A DNA stretch of 64,000 nucleotides from Paludibacterium sp. B53371. Lineage in GTDB: Bacteria; Pseudomonadota; Gammaproteobacteria; Burkholderiales; Chromobacteriaceae. Location: NCBI RefSeq assembly GCF_018802765.1, contig NZ_CP069163.1, positions 1,426,001 through 1,490,000 of the forward strand, written 5' to 3'. Under the pieces are notes generated by a model that saw only the letters and a program-made list of their open reading frames with translations, had not been told where the DNA came from and did no database searches. How positions within the stretch are numbered: position 1 is the stretch's first letter; every line of letters begins with the position of its first letter. Position numbers and translations under genes: made by a program. Below are positions 9,965 through 16,879 of the stretch, piece after piece.

Positions 9965-10000
9965 TACAGGGGGGTAGTATTTTTATACTCAGGGGGAGTA
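9965..10000. promoter_or_regulatory. Two RcnR operators in the rcnR-rcnA intergenic region
   Basis: Two G-tract sites flanked by TAC and AGTA: TACAGGGGGGTAGTA at 9965-9979 and TACTCAGGGGGAGTA at 9986-10000. Their start points are 21 bases apart, about two helical turns. The E. coli RcnR operator has the same TACT-G6-N-AGTA plan. The second site ends 36 bases before the rcnA start, so bound RcnR would cover the promoters of both genes. Sites are seen in the sequence; repression is inferred. Confidence 0.85.
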
Positions 10001-10036
10001 TGATGGGCCGCATGATTTTACTCATCGAGGCGTGTC

Positions 10037-10897
10037 ATGCCGAGCTTCATTGCTTTACTGCAGCAGGGTAATGCCTGGCTGTTCGTCCCCAGCGCTATCT
10101 TGCTGGGCGCCCTGCATGGCCTGGAACCAGGCCACTCCAAAACCATGATGGCCGCGTTCATCGTGGCCATTCGCGGCACCGTGGCACAGGCCGTGCTGCT
10201 CGGCCTGTCCGCCACCCTGTCCCATACCGCCGTGGTCTGGGCCGTGGCCATGGCCGGCCTGTCCTTCGGCGGGCGCTGGAGCGCCGAAACCAGCGAGCCG
10301 TATTTTCAGCTGATCTCCGGCCTGTTGATCCTCGGTGTGGCGCTATGGATGCTGTGGCGCACCTGGCGCGACCAGCACGGCCATCACCATCATGACCATG
10401 ATCATCACCACCATGACCACGCACCCCATGCCACACCCCGCGTGGCAGGTGCGGTCCGCTACCGTCCCGTCCCGGCGGCCGCGGTGGCCCAGCCCGGCCT
10501 GCTGCACATCACGCACGAGGCGCAGGACGCCCATGAGCGGGCGCATGCCGAGGAGATCCGGCGCCGCTTTGCTCACCGTCAGGTGACGACCGGGCAGATC
10601 GTGCTGTTCGGCCTGACCGGCGGGTTGATTCCCTGCCCGGCCTCCATCACGGTGCTGTTGCTGTGCCTGCAGCTCAAGCAACTGGCACTGGGGGCTGTCC
10701 TGGTATTGTGTTTCAGTGTCGGCCTGGCCCTGACCCTGGTGGCCTCAGGGGTGCTGGCCGCGTTGAGTCTCAAGCACCTTGCCGGGCGCTGGCAGGGCTT
10801 CGGGCAATTCGCCCGCAAGGCGCCCTATCTGTCGGGCAGCCTGATTGTGCTGGTGGGGTTCTATGTGGCGGGAAGCGGTCTGTGGCAGCTGGTCTGA
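10037..10897 (+). CDS. rcnA: Nickel/cobalt efflux protein RcnA
   Basis: A 286-residue inner-membrane NiCoT-related exporter. The first segments carry GALHGLEPGHSKTMMAAF, the metal-transport signature with His and Asp/Glu residues in a helix. Near residues 116-135 a cytoplasmic loop has a run of His and Asp (HGHHHHDHDHHHHDH), the usual RcnA metal-binding loop. About six membrane helices are predicted. It lowers cytoplasmic nickel and cobalt. GAGG lies six bases before ATG. It is controlled by the divergent rcnR and ends one base before the small gene at 10899. Confidence 0.93.
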   Translation: MPSFIALLQQGNAWLFVPSAILLGALHGLEPGHSKTMMAAFIVAIRGTVAQAVLLGLSATLSHTAVVWAVAMAGLSFGGRWSAETSEPYFQLISGLLILGVALWMLWRTWRDQHGHHHHDHDHHHHDHAPHATPRVAGAVRYRPVPAAAVAQPGLLHITHEAQDAHERAHAEEIRRRFAHRQVTTGQIVLFGLTGGLIPCPASITVLLLCLQLKQLALGAVLVLCFSVGLALTLVASGVLAALSLKHLAGRWQGFGQFARKAPYLSGSLIVLVGFYVAGSGLWQLV

Positions 10898-10898
10898 G

Positions 10899-11156
10899 TC
10901 AGGGCTCGCCGGTAATGGCGCGCATCAGTTCGGCAAAACTGGCGTAGGTTTCGATCGGCCCTTCCTGGTCTTCGCCGACCGAGGGCAGGCTGTCCAGCCC
11001 GAAAAAGGGCAGCCCCTGCGGCAACTGACCTTCACGGGCAATATAGCCGAGCAGGGCACGGATGGCCTGCGACAAGGTCAGTCCTTCACGAGAGAGAATC
11101 GCGACGGCCTGTTCCTTGATGGCCGCGTCAATGGCGGCGCTGACGGTCGTTTGCAT
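10899..11156 (-). CDS. RelB/DinJ-like antitoxin, no toxin partner seen
   Basis: An 85-residue protein starting MQTTVSAAIDAAIKEQA. The stretch SAAIDAAIKEQAVAILSREGLTLSQAIRALLGYIAREGQLP matches the ribbon-helix-helix DNA-binding half of RelB/DinJ antitoxins, whose pattern is V-D-x-x-L-K-x-x-A ... G-L-x-x-S-x-A. The C-terminal part ends FAELMRAITGEP. Such proteins normally neutralise a RelE/YafQ toxin encoded just downstream. Here the downstream neighbour is the end of rcnA on the opposite strand, and no toxin frame is visible. The start at 11156 has AGGG upstream; a start at 11186 is possible. Confidence 0.65.
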   Translation of the reverse strand: MQTTVSAAIDAAIKEQAVAILSREGLTLSQAIRALLGYIAREGQLPQGLPFFGLDSLPSVGEDQEGPIETYASFAELMRAITGEP

Positions 11157-11269
11157 GAGGGTGCCCTTTGGCTGTAGATGGGCCATTATGCGTGGCCGGA
11201 ATTTGATGGTGTGTTGATCTGCCTCTAGTTTCTGTCCGGTGTGGCAGGGTGGCGCGCAGCAGGGTTGCG

Positions 11270-11300
11270 GCAAAACAAATGCCCGGCTTCGGCCGGGCAT
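11270..11300 (-). terminator. UUCG-loop terminator
   Basis: A 9-bp stem ATGCCCGGC/GCCGGGCAT (11279-11300) closes on a TTCG tetraloop and, on the minus strand, runs into TTTGTTTT. It lies directly after the small membrane-protein gene that ends at 11325. It separates that gene from the antitoxin-like gene. Confidence 0.85.
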
Positions 11301-11324
11301 TGTGGTGGAGTCTGACGCTGAATA

Positions 11325-11486
11325 TCAGCCGCGCAGCAACAACATGCACAGCGTGTAGAGCAGGGCCATCAGCGGCAGCGACAGCAGTGCCACCTTCATC
11401 TGTTGACGGCGCAGCTGCATCCCGCGGGCTGAAGACGATTGTGGCACATGGCCACGGGAGGATTGTCCGTTATGGAAGGTCTTCAT
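11325..11486 (-). CDS. Small single-pass membrane protein
   Basis: A 53-residue protein starting MKTFHNGQSS. A polar, basic N-terminal half (SSARGMQLRRQQMK) is followed by one hydrophobic helix, VALLSLPLMALLYTLCMLLL, ending RG. AGAGG lies six bases before the ATG at 11486. An ATG directly before it and one at 11504 are also in frame. It has its own terminator. No family is recognised. The basic half next to the helix suggests an inner-membrane protein with its N-terminus in the cytoplasm. Confidence 0.6.
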   Translation of the reverse strand: MKTFHNGQSSRGHVPQSSSARGMQLRRQQMKVALLSLPLMALLYTLCMLLLRG

Positions 11487-11652
11487 CATGTGCCTCTCTT
11501 TCATGGGCAGGTGCGGGGTGATTTCAGTATAAGCAATTTTTTTATCTAATTGCATCATGTGAATTGCAAAATATTCGTTAAGTTGTTTGGTGGCAGGCAT
11601 TCGTCATAAAAAATGCCGGAAACGGCCGGCGCTAATCCGTCTGGCCGGCCGA

Positions 11653-11681
11653 TGGACGTGCGGCGCAGCAAGCGGTATACT
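11653..11681 (+). promoter_or_regulatory. Sigma-70 type promoter of ssrA
   Basis: A TGGACG -35 hexamer (11653-11658) and a TATACT -10 hexamer (11676-11681) are 17 bases apart. They end 12 bases before the first base of the mature tmRNA. The match to the consensus is 4 of 6 and 5 of 6. Confidence 0.7.
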
Positions 11682-11693
11682 GGCGGATCATCT

Positions 11694-12051
11694 GGGGGCG
11701 ACCTGGTTTCGACGAGGGTTGCGAAGCGGATGAGGGCATACCGGGATTTCAGTTACCCCGTAAAACGCTGAAACTGTAATAACCGCAAACGACAACGTTT
11801 ACGCTCTGGCCGCCTAAGGCCGGACTCTGCAGCGGCTCGCTGATGGGCCGTGGAGGCAACTCCCGCAGAGTCATTCCACATCAGCTCGCCTTGGTTCGGG
11901 TTACTTGATCCAGGGTTAAATTTAGGTGACTCGCCTCAAACCAGCCTGCCCGTCGGCGGGGGAGAGGTTAAATCCAAATGACACGGCTAAGTATGTAGAA
12001 CTCACTGCAGAGGGCTTTCGGACGCGGGTTCGATTCCCGCCGCCTCCACCA
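11694..12051 (+). ncRNA. ssrA: tmRNA (transfer-messenger RNA)
   Basis: A 358-base one-piece tmRNA that rescues stalled ribosomes by trans-translation. The 5' end GGGGGCGACCTGGTTTCGAC and the 3' end with T-loop GGTTCGATTCCCGC and CGCCTCCACCA pair as the tRNA-like acceptor stem. The resume codon GCA is at 11785. The reading frame through TAA at 11815-11817 encodes ANDNVYALAA, so the full tag has one extra Ala from the charged RNA. The ALAA end fits ClpXP/ClpAP recognition. Pseudoknot-rich sequence follows. The CCA end is encoded. A sigma-70 promoter precedes it and a terminator follows. Confidence 0.97.
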
Positions 12052-12084
12052 CATTCACTTCCCGGCAGTTTCGGGAAGTACCAG

Positions 12085-12119
12085 AAAACCCAGACAGCTC
12101 AAGGCTCTCTGGGTTTTTT
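12085..12119 (+). terminator. Terminator downstream of tmRNA
   Basis: AAAACCCAGA (12085-12094) pairs with TCTGGGTTTT (12108-12117) around a 13-base loop, followed by T residues. It begins 34 bases after the CCA end of ssrA. Confidence 0.85.
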
Positions 12120-12139
12120 GTTGTCTGTGATCGGCTGTT

Positions 12140-12180
12140 GGTGCATTGCCGTTGGCGAATGCACCCTACGCGAATGCATC
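12140..12180 (-). repeat. REP-like palindrome with GTAG head
   Basis: Read on the minus strand, a GTAG tetranucleotide (12166-12169) precedes a palindrome GGTGCATTCGCC...GGCAATGCACC (12140-12165). A second arm copy, GATGCATTCGC, lies on the other side of GTAG. GTAG followed by an imperfect hairpin is the hallmark of REP sequences mobilised by RAYT transposases. Related copies lie at 12881-13020. Confidence 0.7.
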
Positions 12181-12443
12181 CCCGTGGTTCGGGGCGAGCC
12201 GCAGGCTGTCGAGATCGCGCAGCCGCTGCAGGTCGGGCGGCAGGTGAAAGCGCAGGCGGTTGCGGGCGGTATCCGGGTTGTGCCGGGCGGGGGAGGCCAT
12301 GCGGTTGCGCCCCTGAGTGATGGCGGAGGCAGACAACGCTAAGGGCACGGCGGTGACATAGGGAAGAGGGCGTGGCAGAGGGCATGCAATCCATCCAGCA
12401 ACCCCTCCGGGGAGCTTTCGCCCCCCGGCCTCCAGTTGAATGC
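12181..12443. other. Stretch without a supported gene, downstream of ssrA
   Basis: Nothing here can be assigned with confidence. On the minus strand one frame stays open from about 12573 to 12166. Its last 60 codons (RNRLRFHLPPDLQRLRDLD and surroundings) look protein-like, but it overlaps the end of the gene at 12444-12707 in another frame and ends inside the REP-like palindrome. It may be a decayed 3' part of that gene or chance. Confidence 0.4.
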
Positions 12444-12707
12444 CTACTCCGCCAGCAACACCGTGCAACCCGCCAATTGCCGCATCGGTACCGCACGCGG
12501 CAGATACAGCCAGCTCTGGCCATTGACCCTGGCCAGCGACCAGTCGAGCCGGCCATCGACGATCAGGCGGCACAAGCCGGGCTCGGCCAGTGCCTCACGC
12601 GGTGGACACAGCTCGGAAACCAGCTCAAACAGCGGTAACAAAGGGCGATGCGGTAGACGGCGATTTGTGAAGTGGGACAGGGGTGAATTACCATACTTGG
12701 CAGCCAT
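12444..12707 (-). CDS. Unrecognised 87-residue protein
   Basis: An 87-residue frame starting MAAKYGNSPLSHFTNRRL, with a strong site CAGGAG five bases before the ATG. It is basic at the N-terminus, followed by a mixed part with LCRLIVDGRLDWSLARVNGQSWLYLPRA, and ends TVLLAE. No family is recognised. It sits between ssrA and the repeat-rich stretch, where integrated elements are often found. A further minus-strand frame continues protein-like sequence beyond its stop, so a frameshifted longer gene is possible. Confidence 0.5.
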   Translation of the reverse strand: MAAKYGNSPLSHFTNRRLPHRPLLPLFELVSELCPPREALAEPGLCRLIVDGRLDWSLARVNGQSWLYLPRAVPMRQLAGCTVLLAE

Positions 12708-12880
12708 ACTGACTCCTGTGATGAGTTGGTTTGGTTAGCGGGCTCGGGGGTGCTGATGACACCTCCGGGCCCGCGCCCGTTTCAGCGGCACCATGCCGCG
12801 CCACATACCCTAGCGAAAGCGATGACAGATCCGCAAGTTTGCGCGGTAGGACGCCATGTTTCATGGCGGCGGATTGCATT

Positions 12881-13020
12881 GATGCATTGCCATTCGGCGA
12901 ATGCACCATTGGCGCATTGCTGCGGTGCATTGCTGCGGTGCATTGCTGCGGTGCATTGCCTTCGGCGAATGCACCCTACGCGAATGCACCCTACGCGAAT
13001 GCACCCTACGCGAATGTGTC
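12881..13020 (-). repeat. REP-like cluster with reiterated arms
   Basis: Read on the minus strand, a 15-base unit GTAGGGTGCATTCGC occurs three times (12965-13009). The last copy enters a full palindrome GGTGCATTCGCC...GGCAATGCACC (12950-12975). After it the right arm recurs as a 13-base unit GCAGCAATGCACC, two exact copies and one variant (12911-12949). A second complete palindrome lies at 12881-12907. So both arms of one hairpin are tandemly repeated on their own sides. Confidence 0.8.
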
Positions 13021-13120
13021 CTTCGTCCGCATTGCATCGGCGTATGAAGCCCCCATGTTCCCGTTGCATTCAGGCACGGGAATGCGGTGTACCCGACTGA
13101 AACCCTTGCCAGACAAGGCT

Positions 13121-13349
13121 GTTCCCGTGATTCCCGTTGTTCCCGTCCTGTTTGAGCAAGTAAGTAGATAGGGATAGGAGAGGGTTGAGTTGATCTGTGA
13201 TGTAGGTAATCAGTATTTGTATGTATGCTCTTATATATTTATATGTATTTGTCATCCTTAAACATCTCTCCCGTAGCATTCCACGTGATCACTGTATCTA
13301 TTCCCCTCTTTGCCATAAAAAGGACGGGAACAACGGGAATTACGGGAAC
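13121..13349. repeat. 29-bp inverted repeat built from 9-bp iterons
   Basis: The left arm 13121-13149 contains TTCCCGTGA, TTCCCGTTG and TTCCCGTCC in tandem. The right arm 13321-13349 is its reverse complement with one mismatch in 29 bases. The 171 bases between are AT-rich. Each arm is therefore a triple 9-bp direct repeat with core TTCCCG, the layout expected of a protein-binding iteron cluster or the ends of a small mobile element. Confidence 0.8.
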
Positions 13350-13491
13350 ACATTTATTTTTCAATGGCTTGGATTGCATTGGTCGGTTCCCGCTCTTGTC
13401 GCAAACGGGAACCGGATAGATCGCTGCGCTTACTCATTGCCGGATCGTCGGCGGTTCATGGGCCGGAGACCCACGGACTCCCCCTTGCGCA

Positions 13492-14712
13492 TTATTTCAA
13501 ACAGCGCACGACCAGCGCCGTCAAGGAAGCCGCGGCGGCAAACATCGTCACGCCAACCCATCCCACGCTGGCCAGCAGCACACTGGCGACGACTGAACCG
13601 AGCGACATGCCGATGAACATACAGACAAACAGCACTGCATTCAGTCGGCTGCGGGCCGCCGGGTCAATGCGGTAGATCACCGCCTGGTGGGCGATCAGGC
13701 TGGCTTGTACGCCCAGGTCAAACAGGAGGGCCCCTGCCGCCAACAGGCTCAGTTGCACGCTCAGCGGCAGCAAGGGGGCCAGGCTCAGCAGGGCAAACGC
13801 CGCTGCCGCCAGTGCCGACCCCACGCGGGTGACAATCTCCGGCCCTCGGCGGTCAGCGAGATGGCCCGCCAGCGGCGCGGCCAGCGCACCCGCCGCACCG
13901 GCCAGGCCAAAGGCACCGGCGGCCGCACTGCCCAGGTGGAAGGGGCTGGCGTGTAGCATGATGGCCAGCGTGGACCAGAAGGCACTGAAGCCCACCGACA
14001 GCAAGCCTTGTGCCATGGCGGCACGACGCAAGGCCGCATGCTGGCGCCACAAGGTCAGCAGCGACCCCAGCAGGGCGCGATAGGGGAGCGCCGTGCTGGG
14101 CTGAAAGCGCGGCAGGTAACGGTAGATCGCCAGACCGGTCAGCAGAATGGACCCGGCCGCGATGAAAAACATGGCGCGCCAGCCAAATTGCTCGGCCACC
14201 ACACCGCTGATGACGCGTGACAGCAAGATGCCGGTCAGCAAACCGGTCATCACGCTTCCTACCACTTTGCCTCGCTGGTCTTCTGTCGCCAGGGTGGCGG
14301 CGGCCGGCACGATATCCTGCGCCAGTGTGGCGCTCAGACCGATCAGCAGCGAGGCCGGCAGCAGGAAGGTCAGCGAGGGGGACAGCCCGGCCAGCAGCAA
14401 GGCCAGCACCAGTAAAGCCGCTTTGATGAGCATGATATGACGCCGGTCATGGCGGTCCCCCAGGGGCGCCAGCAAGAGAATGCCCAGGGCATAGCCCAGT
14501 TGTGTCAGCGTGGGCAGCAGACCGGTCGCCTGACCCGAGGCGCCGATATCGCCCGCCAGCACGCCCAGCATGGGCTGGCTGTAGTAGAGGGAGGCCACCG
14601 ACAGGCCGGCGCCGCAGGCCATCAGCATGATCCGCGAGCGTGACAGGGGGTGAGGAGCAGCCTGCTGGACCTCGGACAGCGCTGAATGCGCCAGGACTTG
14701 AGTGGATGACAT
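13492..14712 (-). CDS. MFS transporter, 12 membrane segments
   Basis: A 406-residue major facilitator protein. MFS landmarks are PLGDRHDRRHIML in the loop between helices 2 and 3 and the related LAGHLADRRGPEIV loop in the second half, showing the two six-helix repeats. It resembles the drug or sugar-efflux branch, and the substrate is unknown. The start at 14712 (MSSTQVLAHS) has GAGG six bases upstream. It is divergent from a LysR-type regulator at 14835 with a palindromic site in between, so it is the likely target of that regulator. Confidence 0.85.
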   Translation of the reverse strand: MSSTQVLAHSALSEVQQAAPHPLSRSRIMLMACGAGLSVASLYYSQPMLGVLAGDIGASGQATGLLPTLTQLGYALGILLLAPLGDRHDRRHIMLIKAALLVLALLLAGLSPSLTFLLPASLLIGLSATLAQDIVPAAATLATEDQRGKVVGSVMTGLLTGILLSRVISGVVAEQFGWRAMFFIAAGSILLTGLAIYRYLPRFQPSTALPYRALLGSLLTLWRQHAALRRAAMAQGLLSVGFSAFWSTLAIMLHASPFHLGSAAAGAFGLAGAAGALAAPLAGHLADRRGPEIVTRVGSALAAAAFALLSLAPLLPLSVQLSLLAAGALLFDLGVQASLIAHQAVIYRIDPAARSRLNAVLFVCMFIGMSLGSVVASVLLASVGWVGVTMFAAAASLTALVVRCLK

Positions 14713-14795
14713 CGCTAGCCTCATGAAGAAAGAGAACACCGTGTCATCATGGCTGTGGATTGAGTGTATGTGTAGGTGCTTAAAAAGAAGATCTG

Positions 14796-14814
14796 TTATA
14801 CATATAACGTATAA
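14796..14814. promoter_or_regulatory. Likely LysR-type operator between MFS and lysR genes
   Basis: A perfect inverted repeat TTATAC-N7-GTATAA lies in the divergent intergenic region. It fits the T-N11-A plan of LysR-family binding sites and starts 84 bases from the MFS start codon. Autoregulation and control of the MFS gene are inferred from position. Confidence 0.55.
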
Positions 14815-14834
14815 ATAATGACAGGCTGCCCAGG

Positions 14835-15833
14835 ATGAATGACGAGCAAACATCGCACAGCGCGCTGCGCATAGCCACGCCGCTGCAGGCGGGAACCGGG
14901 GAGCGCATGGAGTGGATGCTGACTTTTCTCAAGATTGTGGAGGCAGGCAGCATGTCCGCGGCCGCGGCCCAACTGGGGACGACCCAGCCCACGGTCAGTC
15001 GCCGTTTGCAAATGCTGGAGCGATCCCTGGGCTTGCGGCTACTGCAGCGCACAACCCACACCATGCGCTTAACCCAGGATGGCGAGCGCTGTTATGAGCG
15101 CGCCAGGGAGCTGCTGGCGGGTTGGGCCCGGTTTGAATCCGAGCTGAAAGGCGCCAGAGAGGAACCGGAGGGCGTGCTGCGTGTGATCGTGCCGCATGCC
15201 TTCGGCCAGGAGCGGCTGATCGGCCCGCTGGCCCGCTATCTGCAACAGCATGCCGGGATGTCGGTGGAGTGGCTGCTGCATGATGATCGTGCCATTCAGG
15301 ATTACATTGCCGCCGGTATCGATTGTGCCATTCAGGTGGGAGAGGTGACCGATCCGGGACTGGTCGCCATTCCGCTGGCGCAAGTGCCGCGTATCGTGGT
15401 GGCGGCGCCTTCTCTGCTCCAGGGCGAGCCTGTGCCGCAAGACGCTGCGGCCTTGGCTGCGCTGCCCTGGCTGGCCCTGCGCACCTTCTATCGCAACGAA
15501 GTGCTGCTGACCCACGCCGAGACCGGAAAGAGCAAACGCCTGCCGATCCGGCCGCGTTTCAGTACCGACAGCCTGTATGCCTTGCGCAGTGCGGCATTGC
15601 AGGGGGTCGGGGTCGGGATCGGTTCTCGCTGGGTGATGCGTGAATCTCTGGCGAAGGGGCAATTAATCCAGCTGGCGCCCAAGTGGCGGGCGGCGCCGCT
15701 GCCGGTCAGTCTGGTCTATCCCTATGCCCGTTTTTATCCGGCACGCCTGCGCCGTTTCATCGACCTGATCCGCAGCGAGGCCGCCGCCATTTTTGGGGCG
15801 GAGGAGAATGACTGGGGCCTCGGGGCGTCGTGA
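14835..15833 (+). CDS. LysR-family transcriptional regulator
   Basis: A 332-residue regulator. The winged helix-turn-helix is at about residues 26-85 (EWMLTFLKIVEAGSMSAAAAQLGTTQPTVSRRLQMLE), and the substrate-binding domain follows from about residue 115. The frame carries 24 residues before the usual LysR start. An ATG at 14907 with GGGGAG just upstream would give a typical 308-residue protein, and no good ribosome binding site precedes 14835. It is divergent from the MFS gene, which it probably controls. The effector is unknown. Confidence 0.88.
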   Translation: MNDEQTSHSALRIATPLQAGTGERMEWMLTFLKIVEAGSMSAAAAQLGTTQPTVSRRLQMLERSLGLRLLQRTTHTMRLTQDGERCYERARELLAGWARFESELKGAREEPEGVLRVIVPHAFGQERLIGPLARYLQQHAGMSVEWLLHDDRAIQDYIAAGIDCAIQVGEVTDPGLVAIPLAQVPRIVVAAPSLLQGEPVPQDAAALAALPWLALRTFYRNEVLLTHAETGKSKRLPIRPRFSTDSLYALRSAALQGVGVGIGSRWVMRESLAKGQLIQLAPKWRAAPLPVSLVYPYARFYPARLRRFIDLIRSEAAAIFGAEENDWGLGAS

Positions 15834-15850
15834 ACGAGGCGGGTGTCTGG

Positions 15851-16684
15851 CTACGGCGATGTCGCCGGATCCTGAGCCAGGTAGGCCTGCATGGCAGTGA
15901 CCACCGCCTGTGGCGCGGTGACATGCGGCAAGTGGCCTTCGGCGTCGATGGCTGACAGCTGGCTTTGCGGCAGGTGCGCATGCAAGTAGTGGCTGACGGA
16001 CTGCGGCACAAAAAAATCCTGTGAAGCGTGGATGATGAGCGAAGGCACGCTCACTCTGGCCAACAGCTGCCGCTGGTCCCCCTGCAAGACTGCGCACAGT
16101 ATGGTCAGCATGATTTCCTGCGGGATACGCGCCAGCGATTTGGCAAAGGCTTCTACCAGCGCCGGTTTGCTGCGGTTGCCCATGGCTACCCGCGCCAGTT
16201 GTCGCGACCAGACGATCTGGTCCTGGGTCACGGCATCATAGACGCCATCGATGTCTTGTTTGGAAAAGCCCCCGTGGTAGTCGCGGTCGTTGGCATAACA
16301 GGGCGAAGCCCCCAGCAGGATGAGTTTGCTAAACCGTGCCGGCTGCTCGATGGCGGCCAGCATACCGACCATGGCCCCCAGGGAGTGGCCAACCAGAATC
16401 ATCTCGCCAGGCAAGGCCAGCTCGGCGCAGATTTCCAGCAGGTCGGTGGCATAGCCGCTGATATTCAGATAGCGCGCCTGCTGGATGCGATATTGCTCCA
16501 GCGTCGCCGGTGTGGCGCCGACATGATCAAACAGGATCAGGCGGTAGTCCCGGGCAAAGGCTGGTGTGACTTGCTGCCAGAAGTGCTGGTCATAGCCGAG
16601 CCCATTGACGAACAGCATGGAGGTCGTTGCCGCCGTGTTGCCGGTGACGGTCACGTTGTTGCGTATCAGGGGGTTCGTCTGCAT
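15851..16684 (-). CDS. RsbQ-like alpha/beta hydrolase
   Basis: A 277-residue hydrolase closely following Bacillus RsbQ along its length: NNVTVTGN, the LFVNGLGYDQHFW oxyanion loop, ILFDHVGAT, SPCYANDRDYHGGF. The triad is placed at Ser101 (GHSLGA), Asp223 (ASQDFF) and His251 (GHLPH). RsbQ in Bacillus works with the phosphatase RsbP in the energy-stress pathway to sigma-B. Plant KAI2 and D14 hormone receptors share this fold. No RsbP-like gene is adjacent here. The ATG is preceded by GGAGAG. Its ligand or substrate is unknown. Confidence 0.82.
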   Translation of the reverse strand: MQTNPLIRNNVTVTGNTAATTSMLFVNGLGYDQHFWQQVTPAFARDYRLILFDHVGATPATLEQYRIQQARYLNISGYATDLLEICAELALPGEMILVGHSLGAMVGMLAAIEQPARFSKLILLGASPCYANDRDYHGGFSKQDIDGVYDAVTQDQIVWSRQLARVAMGNRSKPALVEAFAKSLARIPQEIMLTILCAVLQGDQRQLLARVSVPSLIIHASQDFFVPQSVSHYLHAHLPQSQLSAIDAEGHLPHVTAPQAVVTAMQAYLAQDPATSP

Positions 16685-16804
16685 GGCGTCTCTCCAGAGG
16701 CGTGGTCTGCCGTGTGGCCAGAGCTGGCTGAGGGTGCCGTTGCATTATGCGATATGAGTTGCGGTGATGCCAGAAAGTTGCATGCGGGGTAGTGTGTGCC
16801 CAAA

Positions 16805-16867
16805 GAAACGGGGTCAGGTCTTTCATTTTGCACGGAAGGCGCAAAATGAAAGACCTGACCCCGTTTC
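16805..16867. repeat. 27-bp perfect inverted repeat of the GGGGTCAGGTCTTTC family
   Basis: Perfect 27-base arms (16805-16831 and 16841-16867) with a 9-base loop. The core is GGGGTCAGGTCTTTC. It lies between the DUF4239-like gene, which ends at 16880, and the hydrolase gene starting at 16684, where it could act as a transcription stop. A sister copy with 23-base arms lies at 54052-54105 in another intergenic gap, so this is a dispersed repeat rather than a local terminator. Confidence 0.85.
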
Positions 16868-16879
16868 TAGCGTCGTGGC

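Larger units (their letters stand above)
12708..13491. other. Gene-poor, repeat-rich stretch
   Basis: About 780 bases with no supported gene. It holds a REP-like cluster (12881-13020), a 29-bp inverted repeat of 9-bp iterons (13121-13149 and 13321-13349), a shorter TTCCCGT/ACGGGAA pair near 13057-13082, and a perfect 9-bp hairpin CGGTTCCCG/CGGGAACCG at 13384-13414. The interval between the long arms (13150-13320) is markedly AT-rich compared with its surroundings. Frames that stay open here are made of translated repeats and are not called. Confidence 0.6.

Noticed and set aside
12002-12556. Minus-strand frame running into ssrA
   Set aside because: It overlaps the tmRNA acceptor domain and has low-complexity composition.
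12881-13020. Possible CRISPR array from regular short repeats
   Set aside because: Units are adjacent with no unique spacers, are only 13-15 bases long, and derive from the arms of a single palindrome.
12731-13171. Open frame containing ANAPYANAPYANAPYAN repeats
   Set aside because: The repeated part is only a translation of the 15-base REP-like units, no ribosome site precedes it, and the rest has no protein-like character.
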